Positions 6,475 to 13,147 of a DNA stretch of 18,034 nucleotides are shown in pieces; the first letter of the stretch is position 1; each line of letters starts with the position of its first letter. The stretch is taken from the NCBI GenBank assembly GCA_964537285.1, contig CAZHZT010000123.1, forward strand, positions 1 to 18,034. The letters run 5' to 3'. The notes under the pieces are model-generated. The model did no database searches and was not told the origin of the DNA. It saw only the letters and a list, made by a program, of their open reading frames with translations. The position numbers were made by a program, and so were the translations under genes. The stretch is from CAZHZT01 sp964537285. Lineage in GTDB: Bacteria; Bacteroidota; Bacteroidia; Chitinophagales; Saprospiraceae.

Positions 6475-8331
6475 ATGCATAAAAGATATTTACTGCCTTT
6501 CATCCTTCTCTTCTCCTTTTCATCTTTGCAAAGCCAAATCTGCGACGGCAATCTAGGCGAAAATATTTTTACTGACGGTGATTTCGGTAGCGGTAATTTC
6601 AATATCCCTCCTGCTGACCCGATGATTGCACCAGGTTATATTTACACCATCGTTCCTCCTCCCGATGATGGCTTTTACACGCTCACTAATGATATGGCCT
6701 CCTGGGCAGAGTCTTTCGACTGGGTAGAAATCCAGGATAATAGCCCTGATCCTCAGGGATATATGATGATTGTAAATGCCAGTTATACGCCAGGGTTATT
6801 TTATGAAAAAGAAATAGACGGACTTTGTGAAAATACGCTTTATCAATTTTCGGCCGATGTTTACAATCTGAAACCTGTAGGTAGCAACGGTAATATGCCA
6901 AATATCTCTTTTTTACTTGACGGTGTGATCGTCTACAATACAGGTACCGTGCCGGAGAATGAACAGTGGAATACGTATGGCTTCACCTTTACAACGGAAC
7001 CTGGCCAAACCTCTCTTGTCCTCTCTCTCCGAAACAACGCTCCGGGCGGTATAGGCAATGATATTGCCTTAGACAATATCTCTTTTAGGGCTTGTGGCCC
7101 GGAAGCCCTTATCCTTCCTACTGAAATAGCCAATATTTGTGAAGATGGGTCTCCTATTGACCTGGAAGCCACGATCAATGGCAATCAATATGACGATCCA
7201 CAGGTGCAATGGCAGCAAAGCTTTGATGATGGAGCCACCTGGGTTGATATTACTGGCGCCACTAATCTGGTCTACGAACACACTAATCTTTCCGGAGGCT
7301 TTTATTACTATCGCTATTTACTGGCTAATGGAACGCTTAATTTAATGAACCCTAAATGCCGGGTGGTGTCGAATATTAAAATTGTGCGGGTGGTTCCTAA
7401 ATTTTATACGATTATAGACACCCTCTGCGAGGGCCTTTCTTTTTCATTAGGAGATAACCAATACGACCAATCGGGAACCTACGTTGATAGTTTGCTTACC
7501 GAAATAGGTTGTGATAGTATTGTTACCTTGGAATTAACCATATTACCCGATGCGAATATACAAGCAACATTTGAAATCCAAAACCCCAGTTGCGACTACC
7601 TGGCAGATGGAAGCATCATGTTAGACACTATTTTAAATGGCACATCTCCTTATCAATTTTTTACAAATGATAGCCTTTCTATTAGCCAAGGCGCGCAATC
7701 GAACCTAGGTGAAGGGGAATATAACTATAGGATTATTGATCGCTTTGGATGTTCGTTTGAAACTTCTATCACCTTGACCAAGCCTTTACCCTTTGTTTTG
7801 GATATGGGCCCAAACCTGGAAACTGAACTGGGTGAACCGGTTAACATTTCACCGACAGCCAATTATCCGATAGAAACGTACGTCTGGTTGCCAAACGAAC
7901 TGGCCCTTGATTGTCCTGCGCCTTGTCGGACTCTAGAATTTACTCCATCCGCTTCGTCTTCCATATATCTGACCGGTAAGTCATTGAAGGGATGTACAGC
8001 CAGTGATTCGGTTTTTGTTAATGTCTTAAAAATTCGAAAAATATACATTCCCAACGTTTTCTCACCGGATGAAGATGGCTTTAACGACTACTTTACCATT
8101 TTTGGAGCAGTTCCTAATATTCAGGAAGTAGAGCAGCTGCTTATTTATAATCGCTGGGGTGAATTGGTGTTTGAAAAAGAAAATTTCGCACCTAATGTAC
8201 CTGAAGAAGGATGGGATGGGACTTTCAGAGGTAAGCGATTGGATGCCGGGGTTTATGCTTATCTGGCAAAGGTGCGTTTTTTGGACGGGGAGGTGTTGAT
8301 GTATGGCGGGGATGTGATGGTGGTGGAGTAG
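6475..8331 (+). CDS. T9SS surface protein with type B (gliding motility-associated) C-terminal domain
   Basis: A large secreted protein of 618 residues, predicted to cross the outer membrane by the type IX system. The start at 6475 is chosen because the signal peptide MHKRYLLPFILLFSF...QSQ begins there; the frame is open to an ATG at 6433. Residues about 22-205 resemble a carbohydrate-binding jelly-roll domain (starting CDGNLGENIF and closing with ALDNISFRACG). A short Ig-like stretch follows. Then comes a DTLCEGLSFSLG...GCDSIVTLEL unit of the kind often repeated in Saprospiria adhesins, and an SprB-like unit ending DRFGCSFETSITLTKP. The CHU_C domain covers 523-618 (IPNVFSPDEDGFNDYF, YNRWGELVFE, GWDGTFRGK, DAGVYAYLAKV). 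Cell-surface attachment or adhesion is the likely role. The T9SS machinery is outside the window. Confidence 0.88.
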   Translation: MHKRYLLPFILLFSFSSLQSQICDGNLGENIFTDGDFGSGNFNIPPADPMIAPGYIYTIVPPPDDGFYTLTNDMASWAESFDWVEIQDNSPDPQGYMMIVNASYTPGLFYEKEIDGLCENTLYQFSADVYNLKPVGSNGNMPNISFLLDGVIVYNTGTVPENEQWNTYGFTFTTEPGQTSLVLSLRNNAPGGIGNDIALDNISFRACGPEALILPTEIANICEDGSPIDLEATINGNQYDDPQVQWQQSFDDGATWVDITGATNLVYEHTNLSGGFYYYRYLLANGTLNLMNPKCRVVSNIKIVRVVPKFYTIIDTLCEGLSFSLGDNQYDQSGTYVDSLLTEIGCDSIVTLELTILPDANIQATFEIQNPSCDYLADGSIMLDTILNGTSPYQFFTNDSLSISQGAQSNLGEGEYNYRIIDRFGCSFETSITLTKPLPFVLDMGPNLETELGEPVNISPTANYPIETYVWLPNELALDCPAPCRTLEFTPSASSSIYLTGKSLKGCTASDSVFVNVLKIRKIYIPNVFSPDEDGFNDYFTIFGAVPNIQEVEQLLIYNRWGELVFEKENFAPNVPEEGWDGTFRGKRLDAGVYAYLAKVRFLDGEVLMYGGDVMVVE

Positions 8332-8446
8332 AAACAAGTTTATTGGCAGACCAGGAGATTTAATCCAACTAGAAAAAACGGAAGATTTAGAAATATTTAC
8401 TGAGTACTTAGCCCCCAATAAAGCTATAGCAAAAGAAGTGCACTGA
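8318..8446 (+). pseudogene. Possible coding remnant downstream of the surface protein gene
   Basis: A frame open from 8318 to the TGA at 8444-8446 translates, from 8339 on, as FIGRPGDLIQLEKTED followed by LEIFTEYLAPNKAIAKEVH. It reads like natural amphipathic protein sequence, but there is no ATG and it overlaps the previous gene's last codons. I cannot name a family. It may be the tail of a lost gene or chance. Confidence 0.25.
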
Positions 8447-8451
8447 ATTAA

Positions 8452-8490
8452 GAGCAGTTCTCGTTTTGGAAATCCATTTTATCACAATTT
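8452..8490 (-). repeat. Probable end fragment of the palindromic repeat family
   Basis: GAGCAG then TTCTCGTTTTGGAAATCC matches the reverse complement of the right end of copy 1 (about 292-319) with a 3-base gap and few mismatches, followed by a looser match (ACAATTTA against CCAATTTA). The palindromic core is absent. Confidence 0.5.
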
Positions 8491-8529
8491 ATGGCAAAGA
8501 ACTAAATTACTTAATAGTATTGCTTTTTT

Positions 8530-8628
8530 GGTAGTGGGTAGAATCCGTTGATGGATTTATCTAACAAGCTTTACAACTTAAGGTTAACACTTCTCATCAA
8601 CCGGTTTTACCCACTACCGCTTTTTTTT
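8530..8628 (+). terminator. Long hairpin followed by a T8 run
   Basis: Bases 8530-8553 pair with 8595-8618 over 24 bp. The first 11 pairs are perfect (GGTAGTGGGTA / TACCCACTACC); the rest has two G-T wobbles and one C-C mismatch. The loop is 41 bases. The stem is followed by GC and eight Ts. It could end transcripts coming from the surface protein gene, or act as an attenuator for the DUF6090 gene that starts 22 bp later. The rest of the 8332-8650 gap holds only the two weak entries above. Confidence 0.6.
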
Positions 8629-8650
8629 ACTACAAAAACTGCTGATCCAT

Positions 8651-9337
8651 ATGCTTTCATACTTAAAAAAATACAGCTTCGAATTCCTTTCCATCTTCAT
8701 AGCTGTTATCTCTGCCTTTGCCCTTAATAACTGGAATGATAACCGCAGAGAACGCCATGCCGAAGTCAAGATCCTTAAGGAAATAAACAATGGCCTCATT
8801 AAAGACCTTGATGATATAAAACTCAATGTAATGGGGCATGAAGCAGGCGTTAAAGCCTGTAAATACTGGCGTACCTGGGCTTCCAATGACACCATCAATC
8901 CTGATTCCGCCTTGCATTATTATTTCTACCTGACCAGGGATTTTGTTTGTATTCAGAATAGCGCCGGCTATGAATCCTTAAAATCTAAAGGCCTTGAAAT
9001 CATTCACGACGACTCCCTGCGTTTGGGCATTATTGCATTGTATGAGTTCGAGTTCAATGCCCTTAAATTGTTGGAGGAAGAATATCAGGAAAATCAGTTC
9101 CACAGTACTTTTTTTCATCCCATCAACGATATTTTATTGCCTTACTTTGAGTTCGACGAAAAGGGTAATATTTCCGGTATTCAATTATCTCCAAACTTGA
9201 AAAAGCAGGATCAAAAACGATTACTAACTTACTTGTGGAAAATTCAGTTTAACCGGAGGTTCATGCTTTCAATGTATAAACAAGTCGAAGGGAAAATTGA
9301 GGAAATGCAAGAATTACTTGGGAAATCAATCAAATAA
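8651..9337 (+). CDS. DUF6090 family membrane protein
   Basis: A 228-residue protein with one N-terminal membrane helix (about residues 10-28, FEFLSIFIAVISAFALNNW) followed by NDNRRE and KILKEI. This N-terminus (helix, then NNWN-NR-E) is the hallmark of DUF6090 proteins of Bacteroidota, recalled from the family. The remainder is soluble and helix-rich and, by the positive residues after the helix, likely cytoplasmic, though orientation is uncertain. Its function is unknown. It begins 22 bp after the T8 terminator and stands alone, with 198 bp of AT-rich sequence after it. Confidence 0.75.
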   Translation: MLSYLKKYSFEFLSIFIAVISAFALNNWNDNRRERHAEVKILKEINNGLIKDLDDIKLNVMGHEAGVKACKYWRTWASNDTINPDSALHYYFYLTRDFVCIQNSAGYESLKSKGLEIIHDDSLRLGIIALYEFEFNALKLLEEEYQENQFHSTFFHPINDILLPYFEFDEKGNISGIQLSPNLKKQDQKRLLTYLWKIQFNRRFMLSMYKQVEGKIEEMQELLGKSIK

Positions 9338-9535
9338 CAATATAAATACAAGAATAAAAATATTTTTTCCTGAAATCTGGATGATTCTTTTAATTTTCAC
9401 TTCTTTTCTCTAAAGCAAAAACATACTTTAGCAATGAAATAACAAAAAATATTCGCTTTAAACTACAATACTTCCGGAAAATCTAAAAAGGGTACACCCT
9501 CTAATCAGACCACCGGGAAACAAAATTGACCATTA

Positions 9536-9976
9536 ATGACAGCTATTACTTGGCCTAAAATATGGATTGGCTCCGTAACGGACGAAAGTGTTGGAATGAA
9601 AGCAACTATCTTCCGATCTATTGAGGATCTGTTAAACGCCTCTATTGAACCTTCTAAATATGGTTCTGATGTAGAAGAAATTCACTTTGTGCTCATCGCC
9701 GTAAAGCCAGGAAATCCAAATCACCCAGATGATATGAAATATGATAAAAAAGAGAAAAGTGTTACTATTTGGAAAAACCTCGACTTGAAAACCGTTCTCG
9801 ATGCAGAAGAAAAACACTTAACTCAACTAGCTTCAAATAAGATAATTGAAGCAATCAATCAAATCCCCAAACTCAACATTCAAGACCTTGATATTGAATC
9901 ATTGAAAGATGATATTACAAAACTATTAAATAATCGTAATACTAATCCTTTGGGGACAAACGGCCTCCTCAATTGA
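9536..9976 (+). CDS. Uncharacterised small protein, possibly Imm44-like immunity protein
   Basis: A 146-residue soluble protein with no signal peptide or membrane segment. It opens with TWPKIWIGSVTDES, has an acidic middle (VEEIHFVLIAV, HPDDMKYDKKEKSVTIWKNLD), then a helical C-terminal half and a short low-complexity tail rich in N. The layout of a KIWI-type first strand, a KKEK-V-I strand followed by a helix, and a terminal helix recalls Imm44-type immunity proteins of polymorphic toxin systems, but I cannot confirm this by eye. No toxin gene adjoins it: upstream is a DUF6090 gene, downstream the inverted-repeat element. If it is an immunity protein it is an orphan. The ATG at 9536 is the only reasonable start. 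That it is a real gene is likely; the function is weakly supported. Confidence 0.6.
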   Translation: MTAITWPKIWIGSVTDESVGMKATIFRSIEDLLNASIEPSKYGSDVEEIHFVLIAVKPGNPNHPDDMKYDKKEKSVTIWKNLDLKTVLDAEEKHLTQLASNKIIEAINQIPKLNIQDLDIESLKDDITKLLNNRNTNPLGTNGLLN

Positions 9977-10044
9977 ACAACAGATCACGTAAGCAATTTA
10001 TCGATAAAAAATATAGATTTGCAGTAAAATTGCTTTGCCAAAGC

Positions 10045-10211
10045 CTAGTGCTTCAGGAACTAAATCCTTGATAGCTTTAGAAGCGATTATTTTGGTGACA
10101 AACGAGGCGCGAAGAGGGAACATAGCCAAAGTTACGTGACCGATGAGCAACGAAGTAGGCCGCCAAAAGAAGCCGTCTAATGTGTCAAGGATTTAGTTCT
10201 TGAAGCACTAG
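10045..10211. repeat. 167-bp element with 27-bp terminal inverted repeats
   Basis: Bases 10045-10071 (CTAGTGCTTCAGGAACTAAA then TCCTTGA) are the reverse complement of 10185-10211 with one mismatch (26 of 27). The inverted symmetry continues loosely inward: TTAGAAGCGATTATTTTGG near 10077 opposes the complement of CCGCCAAAAGAAGCCGTCTAA near 10160-10180. The middle is not symmetrical. There is no ORF. A single end recurs at 17816-17835. It accounts for most of the 314-bp gap between the 9536 gene and the cupin gene; the remainder shows nothing convincing. A MITE-like nature is inferred. Confidence 0.8.
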
Positions 10212-10290
10212 CGTGCGTCAAAAAAATTGACAAGCTAAAGGCTGCTCGGCAAAACACACAATTTGTCTAAGAACAATAAAACTTAAAATT

Positions 10291-10605
10291 ATGATCACTA
10301 TTTCAAATCTGGAACAAAAAGAAATCATCAAAGGCTTCAAAGGGCGTTTTGTCCATACCGACAAGCTCACTATCGTCTATTGGGATGTAGAAAAAGGAGC
10401 CGTTTTGCCCACTCATTCGCACATCCACGAACAAGTAACCGAAATACTGGAAGGGCAATTTGAATTAACCATGGAAGGTGAAACCAAGGTTTGTGAACCT
10501 GGCGCCGTTACGGTAATTCCTTCCAATGTTGTTCATGGAGGCGTAGCATTAACCGATTGCAGGATTATGGATATTTTTTGCCCGGCCAGGGAGGAGTATA
10601 AGTAA
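10291..10605 (+). CDS. Small single-domain cupin protein
   Basis: A 104-residue single-domain cupin (small beta-barrel, normally metal-binding). Cupin motif 1 is visible at residues 36-55: G36, THSHIHEQ with likely metal ligands His42, His44 and Gln48, and the closing G55. Motif 2 lies at 71-84: PG-AVTVIP then NVVHGG, with His82 as fourth ligand. There is no signal peptide, so it is cytoplasmic. The length is typical of stand-alone cupins, whose roles range from isomerases and dioxygenases to ligand sensors, so no reaction can be given. It faces the convergent lipoprotein gene; the gap between them holds inverted repeats. The start at 10291 is supported by the length of the fold. Confidence 0.85.
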   Translation: MITISNLEQKEIIKGFKGRFVHTDKLTIVYWDVEKGAVLPTHSHIHEQVTEILEGQFELTMEGETKVCEPGAVTVIPSNVVHGGVALTDCRIMDIFCPAREEYK

Positions 10606-10630
10606 GCAGATGGCGAATGTGATCTATAGA

Positions 10631-10705
10631 CGGTGGCCGATAGCCCGTAGGCAAAAGAGAATAAGTTTAGTATTAATTAATCCGTATTGGCCACCGCCTA
10701 CGGGC
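10631..10705. repeat. Two interleaved inverted repeats between convergent genes
   Basis: CGGTGGCC (10631-10638) is complementary to GGCCACCG (10689-10696), and GCCCGTAGGC (10643-10652) to GCCTACGGGC (10696-10705). The order is A, B, A', B', so both stems cannot form as nested hairpins, and because A' and B' share base 10696 a normal pseudoknot is unlikely. The two hairpins are mutually exclusive. Confidence 0.7.
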
Positions 10706-10713
10706 ATGATGCT

Positions 10714-10736
10714 GGTTCCGAGCTCACCTCGGAACC
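10714..10736 (-). terminator. Hairpin just downstream of the lipoprotein gene
   Basis: Perfect 9-bp stem GGTTCCGAG / CTCGGAACC around a 5-base loop (CTCAC), one base beyond the stop codon of the minus-strand gene. No T-run follows on the minus strand, so intrinsic termination is uncertain. Confidence 0.45.
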
Positions 10737-10737
10737 T

Positions 10738-13029
10738 CTAAAGTTTAAAGTCCTCTAACTTAACTTCCCTTACTTCTTCCTCTCCCTCCAAAACCTTATA
10801 AACCTTATTGACCTCCAAATCTTTCAAAACTGTTTTACTCCCTTCAAATGGCCAGTCAATTTCCACAGATGCGATCTGAGAAACATCTCCTAGTCCAACT
10901 TCCAATCGCAAGCTAGAAGCTCCAAAGCTGGCTCCTGAACCAACTACCCTGTAAAGCGTACGCGTTTTTCCGCTTGCATCCAGTCCTTCAATCTTGACTT
11001 TAGCACCAATCGCTGATCTATTGGATTGGGTTCCCTCTAATTGAAATTGAACCCAATTTTGATCATTACCGGGATTTTCGAACAAAGCATTCATAAAATT
11101 ATCTCCGGAATAGGAGCCACCCAACACGTGATAAATATCCTGATCGCCATCGTTGTCGATATCTCCAAAAGCAACGCCATGCCCTTTTTGAATATGGCCG
11201 GTTTTGGTCGTTGTCGTCACATCCTGGAAGCGTTCGCCATTATCGTTGCGGAACATTCTGTTTGGAAAGACCGATCTAAAATCCGGAGTCCCGGTAGTGG
11301 CATAAAAATCGAGGAAACCATCATTATCGATATCTCCGAAATTGCAGCCCATGGTGTAAAGCACCTTTTTAAGGTTGGCCTGCTGAGTGACCTCTTTAAA
11401 AGTACCATCGCCATTGTTCTGATAAAGGCAAGGATATTCCGTTTCCGGGCTTTGCCCAAGGTAATCCGACGCTAATTTACCTGCTGCGGACGTAAAGTCC
11501 TGGATGTTAAAAGCACTTACAAACAGATCGAGCAGACCATCGTTGTTGTAATCCCACGACCAGCAAGGGAAACTGAATCGGGGCCTTTGCACGCCAGCTT
11601 CTGCAGCCTGCTCCTTGAAATGATAATTTCCCTCTTTGCCCAGATTTTGAAAAAGCAGGTTGTCACCAATCAGGTTGGAGGCAAATAAATCAGGGTAGCC
11701 ATCATTATTATAATCCGTCCATGTGCAGCCTTTAATATATGCCCCTATGATTAAGCCATATTCAGCGGAAACTTCTTTAAACGTACCGTTTTGTTGGTTT
11801 AAATACAATTCAGAGGTGTAAACCATCTTGGGGGAAGACTCATTACCGACGAAAAGATCAAGCCAACCATCTTGATTGAAATCTGCCCAGGCAGCCGTTT
11901 GAGTGGGTTTATACGAAAGTAGGCCAGCCGATTCAGTCACATCTGAGAAGGTGCCGTCGCCATTATTTTTGATCAGGGAGTTAGGGTGATTGCCAGAGGT
12001 GCCCAACCAGGCTCCTCTTAGCACCAGGAAATCAATATGGCCATCGTTGTTATAATCTGCCTGCATCGTATTTAATCCACTCAAAAGACCCGTAAGGCCA
12101 GCTTCCGCAGTGCGATCAGTAAATTTACCATTGCCTTCATTGGTAAAATAGTGCATTTGGTCCGATAGCCCGTAAGAAGTGGCTATGATATCGAGTAAGC
12201 CGTCATTATTAAAATCCTCCATGATACAGCCACCAGAAATATCATTTACGGCTAAGCCTGCTTGCATCGCTTTATCTACAAATGGAGGCAGAGAGTACTC
12301 GGATTCGAAGATTTTTTCTGGCAGTAAATGTTGAGCAGGCACTCCGTTGGGATAGGAGCCCAGGGTCATGTGGGCCAGGTTGAGCAGCCATTTGCTTTGG
12401 AGGTCATCGGGATGCTTAGCCAAGATTCTATTATAAATATCCATTGCGTTTTCAGAACCCGTGCGCAAGCTATGCTGGGCGCTGGGATCAAGCGGAATAA
12501 TGCAAGAAAGCTCGTTGTGTTGTTGTACGCAATTTTCGATTTCTCCCTTCCGTAGATACGCGACGGCAAGTAATTCGTAAAATTGCTTTTCCGTTTCTTC
12601 ATTTAAATTAAGCTTTCCCTCTTCGATTAAGTTGGTCACCAACCTAAAGCGTGCAATGCTTTTATCAAAATCGCCGGAATGCAGCCATTGCAGGCCGGAG
12701 TTAAAAATATTTGGAATGCGTTCCTGAGGAGTCTTGGCTTGCTGGATCTTATAATCATAATAGAGTGCCATTTTTTCATTCTGATGCCACATCTCTGTAG
12801 GGGAAGGATTTTCGGCAATTTCCTTCAAGCGTTTCACCATAGCGAGGGTTTCTTCATCTTGTTGAGCTGCTTTTCCACCAGAAGCAGCGGAATGGCCATG
12901 ATGATGGGCATGTGCTTCTTGTTGTTCAGAAGGTTTTGAAGCAGTATCTTCTGATGGAGCTGGCTGACAACCGACCAATAGGGTAATACCAAGAAATATT
13001 GCGGGAAGATAAAATCTGAATAGATACAT
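10738..13029 (-). CDS. CRTAC1/ASPIC-type FG-GAP repeat lipoprotein
   Basis: A 763-residue lipoprotein. The signal peptide ends in the lipobox LLVGC with Cys21 as lipidation site. A linker follows with a His-rich patch at 40-46 (HAHHHGH). Residues about 100-220 look like helical TPR-type sequence. From 260 to 650 there are seven DxNxDGxxD-type calcium-binding motifs (starting at 272, 325, 383, 439, 493, 566 and 623, e.g. DFNNDGLLD and DIDNDGFLD), as expected for a seven-bladed FG-GAP beta-propeller. Residues about 671-746 match the ASPIC/UnbV domain (NRSAIGAKV, GSGASFGASSLRLEVGLG, EIDWPFEG). Such proteins are common in Bacteroidota and their function is poorly known, possibly carbohydrate or protein binding at the cell surface. 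It is transcribed leftward after the strong terminator at 13073-13147, so it is likely its own unit; no promoter was recognised. Confidence 0.9.
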   Translation of the reverse strand: MYLFRFYLPAIFLGITLLVGCQPAPSEDTASKPSEQQEAHAHHHGHSAASGGKAAQQDEETLAMVKRLKEIAENPSPTEMWHQNEKMALYYDYKIQQAKTPQERIPNIFNSGLQWLHSGDFDKSIARFRLVTNLIEEGKLNLNEETEKQFYELLAVAYLRKGEIENCVQQHNELSCIIPLDPSAQHSLRTGSENAMDIYNRILAKHPDDLQSKWLLNLAHMTLGSYPNGVPAQHLLPEKIFESEYSLPPFVDKAMQAGLAVNDISGGCIMEDFNNDGLLDIIATSYGLSDQMHYFTNEGNGKFTDRTAEAGLTGLLSGLNTMQADYNNDGHIDFLVLRGAWLGTSGNHPNSLIKNNGDGTFSDVTESAGLLSYKPTQTAAWADFNQDGWLDLFVGNESSPKMVYTSELYLNQQNGTFKEVSAEYGLIIGAYIKGCTWTDYNNDGYPDLFASNLIGDNLLFQNLGKEGNYHFKEQAAEAGVQRPRFSFPCWSWDYNNDGLLDLFVSAFNIQDFTSAAGKLASDYLGQSPETEYPCLYQNNGDGTFKEVTQQANLKKVLYTMGCNFGDIDNDGFLDFYATTGTPDFRSVFPNRMFRNDNGERFQDVTTTTKTGHIQKGHGVAFGDIDNDGDQDIYHVLGGSYSGDNFMNALFENPGNDQNWVQFQLEGTQSNRSAIGAKVKIEGLDASGKTRTLYRVVGSGASFGASSLRLEVGLGDVSQIASVEIDWPFEGSKTVLKDLEVNKVYKVLEGEEEVREVKLEDFKL

Positions 13030-13072
13030 ATGGAACTAAGTTACTTTTTATGCAACAAATGGACTTCTTTCG

Positions 13073-13147
13073 GAATAAAGAATAAAAAAAAGAAGCCCCC
13101 CATAAAACTTCGTTTTATGGGGGGCTTCTTTTTTTTATTCTTTATTC
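13073..13147 (-). terminator. 36-bp perfect-stem bidirectional terminator
   Basis: Bases 13073-13108 are the exact reverse complement of 13112-13147 around a 3-base loop (TTC). The core is GAAGCCCCCCATAAAAC / its complement, flanked by A8 and T8 runs, so it has intrinsic-terminator form in both directions. It includes the stop codon of the minus-strand hydrolase gene (13142-13144) and separates it from the lipoprotein gene. Confidence 0.9.

Noticed and set aside
8062..8418. Minus-strand ORF of 118 codons
   Set aside because: It is antisense to the conserved CHU_C domain and has no protein-like features.
10014..10021. TAGATTTG as a promoter -7 element
   Set aside because: It fits TAnnTTTG but has no TTTG at the right distance and no gene begins within 250 bp; probably chance.
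10631..10705. H-type pseudoknot
   Set aside because: The interleaved stems share base 10696, leaving no loop to cross the first stem, so a standard pseudoknot is sterically unlikely.
11041..11475. + strand ORF of 144 codons
   Set aside because: It lies antisense to the FG-GAP propeller gene; repeated DNA of the calcium motifs keeps the other strand open.
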